This document shows, piece after piece, positions 1 to 5,500 of a stretch of DNA of 6,249 bases. Within the stretch, counting starts at the first letter, position 1, and the number at the start of each line of letters is the position of its first letter. The stretch comes from Lachnospiraceae bacterium (GTDB lineage: Bacteria; Bacillota_A; Clostridia; Lachnospirales; Lachnospiraceae): NCBI GenBank assembly GCA_017540915.1, contig JAFYAD010000093.1, forward strand, positions 1 through 6,249, in the 5' to 3' direction. The notes below the pieces were generated by a model, which saw only the letters and a program-made list of their open reading frames with translations, was not told the origin of the DNA and searched no databases. The translations under genes and the position numbers were made by a program.

Positions 1-211
1 AGCAACAATTGCAAAGAATGCTCCTATAGCAGTACGCAACTGCAAGAAGGCGATAAACGACGGACTTGAAGTTGATATGGACAAGGCTATCGTTATAGAG
101 GAGAAGCTCTTCGGTGACTGCTTTGAGACAGAGGACCAGAAGGCGGGCATGGGTAACTTCCTTGCACCGAAGGAGGAGAAGCTCAAAGTCGTTCCATTTA
201 AGAACTGTTAA
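1..211 (+). CDS. crt: Crotonase / 3-hydroxybutyryl-CoA dehydratase, C-terminal 69 residues (5' end outside window)
   Basis: The open frame enters from the left edge (first full codon at base 2) and ends with TAA at 209-211. The visible tail contains AVRNCKKAIN followed by LFGDCFETEDQKAGMGNFL. The F-x-x-C-F-x-T-x-D-Q-K-x-G-M pattern is the usual C-terminal helix region of short-chain enoyl-CoA hydratases. These enzymes dehydrate 3-hydroxybutyryl-CoA to crotonyl-CoA in the cytoplasm. The active-site glutamates and the oxyanion hole lie upstream and cannot be checked. After the family motif the protein runs on with a charged, then hydrophobic tail ending VVPFKNC, which differs from the short lysine-rich end I remember for clostridial crotonases. 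The stop is 49 bases before hbd, whose product makes the crotonase substrate, so one operon is likely. Family assignment is firm; the exact subfamily rests on context. Confidence 0.88.
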   Translation, partial: ATIAKNAPIAVRNCKKAINDGLEVDMDKAIVIEEKLFGDCFETEDQKAGMGNFLAPKEEKLKVVPFKNC

Positions 212-260
212 TTATGCAAGCGGATCATTTTTTACGTAAAAATATAAGGAGGATCAGATA
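212..260 (+). other. crt-hbd spacer with a 14-base palindrome and the hbd ribosome binding site
   Basis: This short gap holds an uninterrupted palindrome, TTTTTACGTAAAAA (229-242), and a strong Shine-Dalgarno AAGGAGG (246-252), eight bases before the hbd ATG. As RNA the palindrome could form only a five-pair A-U stem with an ACGT loop, so it is too weak to be a terminator. It could equally be a weak operator-like site or chance in an AT-rich gap. I see no convincing promoter here, which fits co-transcription of crt and hbd. Confidence 0.5.
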
Positions 261-1133
261 ATGAAGGTAGGTATCATAGGCGCTGGCACAATGGGCCAGG
301 GTATCGCGAAGGCATTTGCCGCTGTAGACGGATATGAGGTTGCTCTCTGCGACATCAAGCAGGAGTGGGCAGAAGGCGGAAAAGACAAGATCGCAAAAGG
401 CTATGCAAAGCTTGTAGAGAAAGGAAAACTTACACAGGAGGCTGTTGATGGCATTTTGGCAAAGATCACACCGGGACTCAAGGAAGATCTTTGTGCAGAC
501 TGCGATCTCATCGTTGAGGCAGCTTTCGAGGATATGAATGTCAAGAAGACTACTTTTGCTGAGCTTGACAAGATCGCAAAGGCTGAGTGCATCTTTGCAT
601 CAAATACATCATCACTCTCTATCACCGAGATCGGAAACGGTCTCACACGCCCCATGATCGGTATGCATTTCTTTAACCCTGCAGACCGCATGAAGCTGGT
701 AGAGGTTATTGCAGGAGTTAACACTCCACAGGCTACAGTTGACGCTATCATCAAGATCGCTGAGGAGATCGGAAAGACTCCGGTTCAGGTCAATGAGGCA
801 GCAGGCTTTGTCGTAAACCGTATCCTGATCCCCATGATCAATGAGGCAGCCTTCATCAAGATGGAGGGCGTTTCGGACATCGAGGGCATCGATTCCGCTA
901 TGAAGCTCGGCGCAAATCATCCCATGGGACCCCTTGAGCTGGGTGATTTCGTAGGCCTCGACATCTGCCTTGCCATAATGGATGTTTTATACAAAGAGAC
1001 AGGAGATTCAAAATATCGCGCATGCCCGCTTCTGCGCAAGATGGTAAGAGGCGGCAACTTAGGCGTTAAGAGCGGAAAAGGTTTCTATGTTTACAACGCT
1101 GACCGCACTAAGACACCGGTTGACAAATTGTAG
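261..1133 (+). CDS. hbd: 3-hydroxybutyryl-CoA dehydrogenase (NAD-type)
   Basis: This 290-residue cytoplasmic enzyme reduces acetoacetyl-CoA to 3-hydroxybutyryl-CoA. The N-terminus carries the Rossmann glycine motif GAGTMGQG (about residues 7-14), and an aspartate at 31 ends the second strand (ALCD), which usually selects NAD(H) over NADP(H). The catalytic set of the family is visible: Ser117 in SNTSSL, His136 in GMHFFNP, Glu148 in KLVEVI, and Asn186 in FVVNRI. His to Glu spacing is 12 and His to Asn is 50, as in the human mitochondrial enzyme. The C-terminal dimer domain ends with the typical GVKSGKGFYVY. Length is normal for the short monofunctional bacterial form. The start is fixed by AAGGAGG eight bases upstream. 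It sits between crt and bcd, consistent with a butyrate operon. I see no truncation or missing key residue. Confidence 0.97.
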   Translation: MKVGIIGAGTMGQGIAKAFAAVDGYEVALCDIKQEWAEGGKDKIAKGYAKLVEKGKLTQEAVDGILAKITPGLKEDLCADCDLIVEAAFEDMNVKKTTFAELDKIAKAECIFASNTSSLSITEIGNGLTRPMIGMHFFNPADRMKLVEVIAGVNTPQATVDAIIKIAEEIGKTPVQVNEAAGFVVNRILIPMINEAAFIKMEGVSDIEGIDSAMKLGANHPMGPLELGDFVGLDICLAIMDVLYKETGDSKYRACPLLRKMVRGGNLGVKSGKGFYVYNADRTKTPVDKL

Positions 1134-1136
1134 AAA

Positions 1137-1264
1137 CTCAGAACCAAGGCAATCTGTCGAATATGCCGGGCAGGTACTTGTACATGCCCGGGCATATTCG
1201 GACAGATTTCTTTGGCGAGAGCCAGACAGCGAGAAAATCTCTGATTTTCGAGCTTGGTTCTGAG
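1137..1264. other. Large multi-branched inverted-repeat element (cloverleaf-like fold) in the hbd-bcd spacer
   Basis: Starting three bases after the hbd stop, CTCAGAACCAAG (1137-1148) is the exact reverse complement of CTTGGTTCTGAG (1253-1264), a 12-bp closing stem. Three hairpins lie inside it. P2 (1151-1208) is about 25 bp: AATCTGTC, GAATATGCC and GGGCA pair with their complements, broken only by single-G bulges near 1200 and 1190 and a G/A mismatch before a GTA-CTTG-TAC tip. P3 (1211-1226) is TTTGGC-GAGA-GCCAGA with a GNRA-type loop and one G-U pair. P4 (1233-1249) is GAAAATC-TCT-GATTTTC. The whole closes as a four-way junction. Neither strand has a real U-run after the closing stem, so it is not a standard terminator. 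It may be a structured leader for bcd, a processing or stability element, or a dispersed cloverleaf-type repeat. I cannot assign a known RNA family. The pairings are certain; the function is unknown. Confidence 0.75.
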
Positions 1265-1303
1265 AAAAACCAACAGATAAAGAAAAAGGAGACAGTATAG
1301 ATC
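1265..1303 (+). promoter_or_regulatory. bcd translation initiation region
   Basis: After the structured element comes an A-rich, single-stranded-looking stretch with Shine-Dalgarno AAGGAGA (1286-1292), eleven bases before the bcd ATG at 1304. AACCAA at 1268-1273 can pair with TTGGTT at 1254-1259, competing with the closing stem of the upstream element. I looked for a promoter here and found none that is convincing. Confidence 0.6.
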
Positions 1304-2473
1304 ATGGATTTTACATTGGATAAAAAGCATGAGATGACCCGCGACCTGTTCAGAGAATTTGCGGAAAAAGAGGTTAAGCCCCTCGCTATCGAGACCGATG
1401 AGACAGAGGTCTTTCCGCAGGTTACCGTGGACAAGATGGGAAAATACGGGTTCATGGGTATTCCGGTGCCAAAGGAGTACGGCGGACAGGGCTGTGATAT
1501 CCTGTCATACATTCAGTGCGTTGAGGAGCTTTCAAAGGTTTGCGCAACTACAGGCGTTATCCTCTCTGCACACACATCACTGTGTATCGACCCGATCCTC
1601 ACTTACGGCACAGAGGAACAAAAACAGAAATATATCCCGGATCTTGCATCGGGCAGAAAGCTTGGCGCTTTCGGTCTTACCGAGCCCGGAGCGGGAACCG
1701 ATGCCCAGGGATGTCAGACAAAGGCTGTTCTTGACGGTGACGAGTGGGTTTTGAACGGTTCTAAATGCTTTATCACTAACGGAAAGGTTGCGGATGTCTA
1801 TATCGTGATCGCCATCACATCCGTGACAGAAGATAAAAAAGGCCGCAAGAAAAAGAACTTCTCGGCTTTTATAGTAGATAAGGGCGTGCCGGGCTTCTCC
1901 TTCGGTACCAAGGAAAAGAAGATGGGTATCAGAGGATCCAGCACATACGAGCTTATCTTTGAGGATGCCAGGATTCCCAAGGACGCTCTGCTCGGCGTAG
2001 AAGGAAAGGGCTTCCCCATCGCCATGCATACTCTTGACGGCGGTCGTATCGGTATAGCCGCACAGGCTCTCGGTATCGCAGAGGGCGCACTGGAGCGCAC
2101 TGTTGCCTACACTAAAGAGAGAAAGCAGTTCGGCCGTTCCATTGCTGCACAGCAGAATACCCAGTTTGAGCTTGCAAACCTTGCCACAAAGGTTGAGGCT
2201 GCCAAGAACCTTGTATACAAGGCTGCACTTAAAAAGCAGGAGTTCGCTGACGGTGCAAAGGTTTCCTACTCTGTGGAAGCTGCTATGGCAAAACTTTTTG
2301 CCGCAGAGACAGCTATGGAAGTTACCACCAAGTGCGTACAGCTCTTTGGCGGATACGGTTACATCCGTGAGTACGAAGTTGAGCGCATGATGCGTGACGC
2401 CAAGATCACGGAGATCTATGAGGGAACATCCGAGGTTCAGAGGATGGTTATTTCGGGTGCGTTGCTTAAGTAA
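1304..2473 (+). CDS. bcd: Butyryl-CoA dehydrogenase (short-chain acyl-CoA dehydrogenase)
   Basis: This 389-residue FAD enzyme reduces crotonyl-CoA to butyryl-CoA in the cytoplasm with electrons from EtfAB. The acyl-CoA dehydrogenase fold is complete. An N-terminal helical domain is followed by the flavin/substrate loop GAFGLTEPGAGTDA (121-134), the middle beta domain with MGIRGSSTYELIFEDARIP (207-225), then KERKQFGRSI (271-280). QLFGGYGYIREYEVERMMRD (346-365) precedes IYEGTSE, where Glu373 matches the catalytic base of butyryl-CoA dehydrogenases. Length is normal. A lysine-rich stretch around 176-185 sits in a surface loop before FSAFIV. Placement directly before etfB and etfA is the usual arrangement for the bifurcating Bcd-Etf complex, in which two NADH reduce crotonyl-CoA and ferredoxin. 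Bifurcation is inferred from family and context; the sequence alone cannot prove it. The start has AAGGAGA eleven bases upstream. Confidence 0.97.
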   Translation: MDFTLDKKHEMTRDLFREFAEKEVKPLAIETDETEVFPQVTVDKMGKYGFMGIPVPKEYGGQGCDILSYIQCVEELSKVCATTGVILSAHTSLCIDPILTYGTEEQKQKYIPDLASGRKLGAFGLTEPGAGTDAQGCQTKAVLDGDEWVLNGSKCFITNGKVADVYIVIAITSVTEDKKGRKKKNFSAFIVDKGVPGFSFGTKEKKMGIRGSSTYELIFEDARIPKDALLGVEGKGFPIAMHTLDGGRIGIAAQALGIAEGALERTVAYTKERKQFGRSIAAQQNTQFELANLATKVEAAKNLVYKAALKKQEFADGAKVSYSVEAAMAKLFAAETAMEVTTKCVQLFGGYGYIREYEVERMMRDAKITEIYEGTSEVQRMVISGALLK

Positions 2474-2483
2474 ACCGAAGATG

Positions 2484-2517
2484 GCTTTTGTCCGGAAGTC
2501 TTTAGCCGGACAGAAGC
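2484..2517 (+). other. Stable hairpin in the bcd-etfB spacer
   Basis: GCTTTTGTCCGG (2484-2495) pairs with CCGGACAGAAGC (2506-2517): twelve pairs with one U-G wobble and a ten-base loop, beginning ten bases after the bcd stop. It is followed by GCAATGTATTTT, not a clean U-run, and a strong etfB start lies 55 bases downstream, so full termination is unlikely. A role in shielding mRNA ends, processing or partial read-through control is an inference. The etfB Shine-Dalgarno (AAGGAGA, 2558-2564) is outside the stem and free. Confidence 0.7.
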
Positions 2518-2572
2518 AGGCAATGTATTTTATTGAATATCAAGTTGGAATTTCGATAAGGAGAATATATAC

Positions 2573-3361
2573 ATGAAAATCGTAGTATGTATTAAGCAGG
2601 TTCCGGACACAGCCGGCGGCGTTAAGTTCAATCCGGACGGAACCCTTGACAGAGCGTCGATGTTAGCCATCATGAACCCTGATGACAAGGCAGGACTGGA
2701 AGCCGCTCTTCGTATAAAAGATGCCGATCCTGATAACACAAAGGTTACCGTGCTGTCAATGGGACTTCCCAAGGCTGACGCAGTCCTGAGGGAAGCGCTC
2801 GCAATGGGTGCGGATGATGCAATACTGGTGACAGACAGAGTTTTGGGAGGCGCAGATACCTGGGCTACTTCCACGACCATAGCAGGTGCGTTGAGAAATC
2901 TGGAGTATGATCTTGTGATCACAGGCCGCCAGGCTATCGACGGCGATACCGCACAGGTTGGACCGCAGATCGCTGAGCATCTGGGACTTCCGGTGGTATC
3001 CTACGCTGCCGATATAAAGGTCGAGGGCGACTCTGTAATAGTAAAGAGACAGTTTGAAGACAGATATCATGTTTTGAAGGTTAAGATGCCTGCGCTCGTG
3101 ACAGCTCTTTCCGAGCTCAATGAGCCCAGATACATGACACCGGGCGGTATCTTCGATGCACTTGAGAAGGAAGTTACCGTTTGGGGCAGAGCAGATCTTA
3201 AGGATGTTGACGATTCTAATCTCGGTCTTAAAGGATCTCCTACCAAGATCGCCAAGGCATCCGACAAGGTGCCGAAGGGCGCGGGAGAAAAGGTAAATCT
3301 CGATCCGGCTGAGGCAGTGGCTTTTCTGATGGGTAAATTTGAGGAGAAACACCTCGTGTAA
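2573..3361 (+). CDS. etfB: Electron transfer flavoprotein, beta subunit
   Basis: This 262-residue cytoplasmic subunit pairs with EtfA and delivers electrons to Bcd. It opens with the family start MKIVVCIKQVPDT, then shows ALAMGADDAILVTDR (76-89), GGADTWATS (92-100) and the EtfB signature region GRQAIDGDTAQVGPQIAEHLGLP (118-140). A C-terminal arm (about 200-262) embraces the partner subunit in known structures. In bifurcating Etfs this subunit holds a second FAD where mitochondrial EtfB has AMP; the motifs and the Bcd partner agree with that role, but the specific FAD contacts cannot be proven by eye. The length matches clostridial EtfB. The ATG has AAGGAGA eight bases upstream. The gene lies 99 bases after bcd and 76 bases before etfA, with a hairpin in both gaps. 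Confidence 0.96.
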   Translation: MKIVVCIKQVPDTAGGVKFNPDGTLDRASMLAIMNPDDKAGLEAALRIKDADPDNTKVTVLSMGLPKADAVLREALAMGADDAILVTDRVLGGADTWATSTTIAGALRNLEYDLVITGRQAIDGDTAQVGPQIAEHLGLPVVSYAADIKVEGDSVIVKRQFEDRYHVLKVKMPALVTALSELNEPRYMTPGGIFDALEKEVTVWGRADLKDVDDSNLGLKGSPTKIAKASDKVPKGAGEKVNLDPAEAVAFLMGKFEEKHLV

Positions 3362-3363
3362 TT

Positions 3364-3401
3364 ACGAATTGCGGAAGTTGCATAGCAACGAAGCAATTCG
3401 T
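3364..3401 (+). other. Two-tier hairpin in the etfB-etfA spacer
   Basis: Two bases after the etfB stop, ACGAATTGC (3364-3372) pairs perfectly with GCAATTCGT (3393-3401). Inside, after a purine-rich internal loop (GGAA facing GAA), GTTGC (3377-3381) pairs with GCAAC (3385-3389) around an ATA loop. No U-run follows, so it is not a standard terminator. The etfA ribosome binding site lies 22 bases downstream and is not covered. It probably acts on the mRNA (stability, processing or insulation of the two cistrons), which is inference. Confidence 0.7.
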
Positions 3402-3422
3402 GGTAATAGTTTAAGAATATTT

Positions 3423-3429
3423 AAGGAGA
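3423..3429 (+). promoter_or_regulatory. etfA ribosome binding site (decides the start)
   Basis: AAGGAGA ends eight bases before the ATG at 3438. The frame is also open upstream to a TTG at 3339 inside etfB, but that start would add 33 residues translated across the spacer hairpin, with no similarity to EtfA N-termini that I recognise. The ATG at 3438 is therefore preferred. Confidence 0.85.
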
Positions 3430-3437
3430 AAAACAAA

Positions 3438-4487
3438 ATGGGTTTAGAAGAATACAAGGGTGTATACATTTATGCCCAGCAGATAGACGGCGAGATCAGC
3501 TCTATTTCTTTTGAACTGATTGGAAAAGCAAAAGAGCTGGCCGGATCTCTCGATACTGATGTTACGGCAGTCCTCCTGGGAAGCGGCGTTAAAGGCCTTG
3601 CAGCTGAACTTGGAGAGTACGGTGCCGACAAGGTTATCGTAGTGGACAATCCGGCTCTTGAGACCTACCGTACAGAGCCTTACGCACAGGCACTTACTGC
3701 AGTTATCAATGAGTACAAGCCTGAGATCATGCTGGTTGGCGCAACAGCCATAGGCAGGGATCTGGGACCGACAGTATCAGCCAGAGTTGCAACAGGTCTT
3801 ACTGCAGACTGTACAAAGCTTGAGATAGGCGATTTCCCGCTGGCACCGATCCCGGGAAAAGAGGATGAACAGAAGCATAATCAGCTTCTCATGACCCGCC
3901 CGGCATTCGGCGGAAATACCATAGCTACCATAGCTTGCCCGGACAATCGTCCGCAGATGGCTACGGTACGTCCCGGTGTTATGCAAAAACTCCCCAGAGA
4001 GGCAGGCAGAACGGCGGAGATCATCGAATTCAATCCGCAGATCACAGAGAACAACAGATTTGCAGAGATATTAGAGGTTGTGAAGGCTGTAGGTCAGGTT
4101 GAGAACATTATGGACGCGAAAGTTCTGGTATCAGGCGGCCGCGGCGTCGGTTCAAAAGAAAATTTCAAGCTTTTGGAAGATCTTGCGAATGCTATGGGTG
4201 GCATGGTATCATGCTCCCGTGCAGTAGTGGAAAACGGCTGGCTTCCCCAGGATTACCAGGTTGGACAGACGGGGAAGACCGTTCGTCCGCAGATCTACTT
4301 TGCAATAGGTATATCAGGCGCCATCCAGCATGTTGCCGGTATGGAAGAGTCTGATCTCATAGTAGCCATCAATAAGGACGAGGATGCACCGATATTTGAG
4401 GTGGCAGATTACGGACTTGTGGGCGATCTCAATAAGATCGTGCCGCAGCTTACCGCAGCTATTCGTGCCGCAAAGGCAGCAAAATAA
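3438..4487 (+). CDS. etfA: Electron transfer flavoprotein, alpha subunit
   Basis: With the ATG at 3438 the protein has 349 residues, normal for clostridial EtfA without an extra ferredoxin domain. The N-terminal domain contains GATAIGRDLGPTVSARVATGLTADCT (101-126, in two parts GATAIGRDLGP and SARVATGLTADCT). The C-terminal FAD domain has GGRGVGS (233-239), SRAVVENGW (260-268), QVGQTGKTV (274-282) and GISGAIQHVAGM (291-302). The FAD signature continues with VAINKDEDAPIF and ADYGLVGDL (309-331). This subunit binds the mobile FAD that shuttles electrons from EtfB to the Bcd flavin. It is the last gene of the butyryl-CoA array; a terminator hairpin follows 29 bases after the stop. No ferredoxin, Rnf or butyrate-releasing enzyme gene follows, so those functions must be encoded elsewhere. 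Confidence 0.96.
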   Translation: MGLEEYKGVYIYAQQIDGEISSISFELIGKAKELAGSLDTDVTAVLLGSGVKGLAAELGEYGADKVIVVDNPALETYRTEPYAQALTAVINEYKPEIMLVGATAIGRDLGPTVSARVATGLTADCTKLEIGDFPLAPIPGKEDEQKHNQLLMTRPAFGGNTIATIACPDNRPQMATVRPGVMQKLPREAGRTAEIIEFNPQITENNRFAEILEVVKAVGQVENIMDAKVLVSGGRGVGSKENFKLLEDLANAMGGMVSCSRAVVENGWLPQDYQVGQTGKTVRPQIYFAIGISGAIQHVAGMEESDLIVAINKDEDAPIFEVADYGLVGDLNKIVPQLTAAIRAAKAAK

Positions 4488-4516
4488 TACAGATTTGAAA
4501 ACAGAATGAGAAATAA

Positions 4517-4542
4517 AAAGAAGCAGCCGTGGCTGCTTCTTT
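4517..4542. terminator. Bidirectional intrinsic terminator between convergent operons
   Basis: AAAGAAGCAGCC and GGCTGCTTCTTT are exact reverse complements around GT, giving in practice a ten-pair stem with a CGTG loop. On the minus strand the stem runs straight into a T-rich tract (TTCTTTTTATTT), a good terminator for the surface cluster ending at 4575. On the plus strand it is followed by TTGCTTTATT, somewhat weaker but adequate for ending the etfA transcript. Confidence 0.9.
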
Positions 4543-4574
4543 GCTTTATTGAATAATGCCTGGTATTCAGTTAT

Positions 4575-5384
4575 TTACGGTTTTATTTTTTTTGTAACGC
4601 CTGTTGCCGGCGCGATAGTAACACTGATCGTACCTACTGAAGTCGGGTTTGTAAGATTGCTGTTGGCGTCGGGTCTTCCGGACAAAGCAAAATACATATC
4701 TGCGGTTGCGTTGGCTGCGGCACCGTTGCTTTTTGATTTGTAAAAGAATGCTGTGCCGCTGGGGATCTGAGAAGCATCCATCTCAATAACTAACGGCTCG
4801 GGATTAAGTAATTTGGCATTGTTGGGATTGTTTGTAAAAAAAGTATGACCTTTTCCATACTCAGTAGCTGCCTTGACAGTGTTGTTAACGTTTGAGAATA
4901 TACCGACAACGCTTCCGAGTGCATTCGGATTTGCATTTAGAGCAGCGCCGTTTGCTGTATAAGCAAAAGCTGCTGTTATGGGGAAGTTTGAATCATTGTC
5001 TATGGTTATTTTATTGTTGGTACCGTCAACGCTGGCATCGGTCCAGCCGACTGCGTTACCGCCATTTCCCAGATACGTATGAGATCCGGGATCCCAGGCA
5101 TCTCCGTAATAATACTCGAATTGCATGTTGCCATAGGTGATGTCGATACTGTATATAAGCTCGGCATAACCGGAAACGGTGGCTTGTACATCGAATTCGA
5201 CAGGATCAGTGGGCAATGCTGTCAGGTTATCTAATCCGTCGTAGGTGGTACCGTTAGCATTGACCTGTGATGTTCCTTCACCGTAGACATTCTCTGTTCC
5301 GGCGCTTACCGTTTGTGCTGAGGAGAAGAGCATCCCTGCAGCGATCATGACGGCAAACAGTTTTTTGTAGTGTTTTTTCATCAT
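4575..5384 (-). CDS. Secreted surface protein of unknown function with signal peptide
   Basis: This 269-residue protein has a clear Sec signal peptide: a basic start (MMKKHYKK), a hydrophobic core LFAVMIAAGMLF, and a VSA cleavage site after about residue 28. The mature part is rich in Asn, Gly, Ala and Thr, has no cysteine, no LPxTG motif, no C-terminal membrane segment and no repeats I can see, so it is probably released or held non-covalently. Residues 78-142 read IDITYGNMQFEYYYG, then WDPGSHTY, a later W, then ITIDNDSNFPITAAF. This resembles a beta-rich domain I recall from other uncharacterised secreted Firmicutes proteins. The end SVGTISVTI (249-257) is a typical closing strand of such domains. 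The start has AAAGGAGA about six bases upstream. It is the last gene of a minus-strand cluster with a membrane-anchored neighbour, suggesting an envelope or extracellular-filament component. No function can be assigned. Confidence 0.85.
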   Translation of the reverse strand: MMKKHYKKLFAVMIAAGMLFSSAQTVSAGTENVYGEGTSQVNANGTTYDGLDNLTALPTDPVEFDVQATVSGYAELIYSIDITYGNMQFEYYYGDAWDPGSHTYLGNGGNAVGWTDASVDGTNNKITIDNDSNFPITAAFAYTANGAALNANPNALGSVVGIFSNVNNTVKAATEYGKGHTFFTNNPNNAKLLNPEPLVIEMDASQIPSGTAFFYKSKSNGAAANATADMYFALSGRPDANSNLTNPTSVGTISVTIAPATGVTKKIKP

Positions 5385-5500
5385 AATTGTTCTCCTTTCT
5401 GTGAGTTGATGAATTTTTATTTGTAACTGATCGGAAACAGAACAATACTATCCGGCATGAGTTTATATGTAGGGAGAGTTCGTTTCCTCTCAGTCAGGTT
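5385..5500 (-). promoter_or_regulatory. 5' spacer/leader of the secreted-protein gene
   Basis: This gap of 116 bases separates the two complete minus-strand genes. It carries a strong Shine-Dalgarno (AAGGAG, 5397-5392). AGAACAAT at 5439-5446 and ATTGTTCT at 5386-5393 are exact inverted copies; in the minus-strand mRNA they would pair across a 45-base loop and cover the 3' end of the Shine-Dalgarno. A small GAGAG/CTCTC hairpin lies just after the upstream gene's stop. I found no promoter that I would defend, so the gene may be read from upstream. Confidence 0.4.

Noticed and set aside
229..242. Palindrome TTTTTACGTAAAAA as a terminator or operator
   Set aside because: The stem would be only A-U pairs with no G-C core, and no regulator or second copy of the site is present in the window to support an operator.
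1254..1283. Possible promoter before bcd (TTGGTT with TAAAGA about 18 bases later)
   Set aside because: The -10 matches only three of six consensus bases and the -35 lies inside the strong closing stem; base composition alone explains it.
1091..1512. Minus-strand open frames across the hbd-bcd spacer
   Set aside because: They run through the inverted-repeat element and the strongly supported bcd coding region, have no ribosome binding site I can see, and have no recognisable protein features.
1199..2514. Shared CGGACAGA in the hbd-bcd element and the bcd-etfB hairpin
   Set aside because: An eight-base match between two GC-containing stems with no similarity around it is compatible with chance.
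3339..3437. In-frame upstream extension of etfA from a TTG inside the end of etfB
   Set aside because: It would add 33 residues with no EtfA resemblance, would be translated across the spacer hairpin, and a much better ATG with AAGGAGA lies at 3438.
4549..4743. Small plus-strand frame with a hydrophobic start after the terminator
   Set aside because: It lies antisense to the end of the secreted-protein gene, has no Shine-Dalgarno, and starts immediately after the terminator stem.
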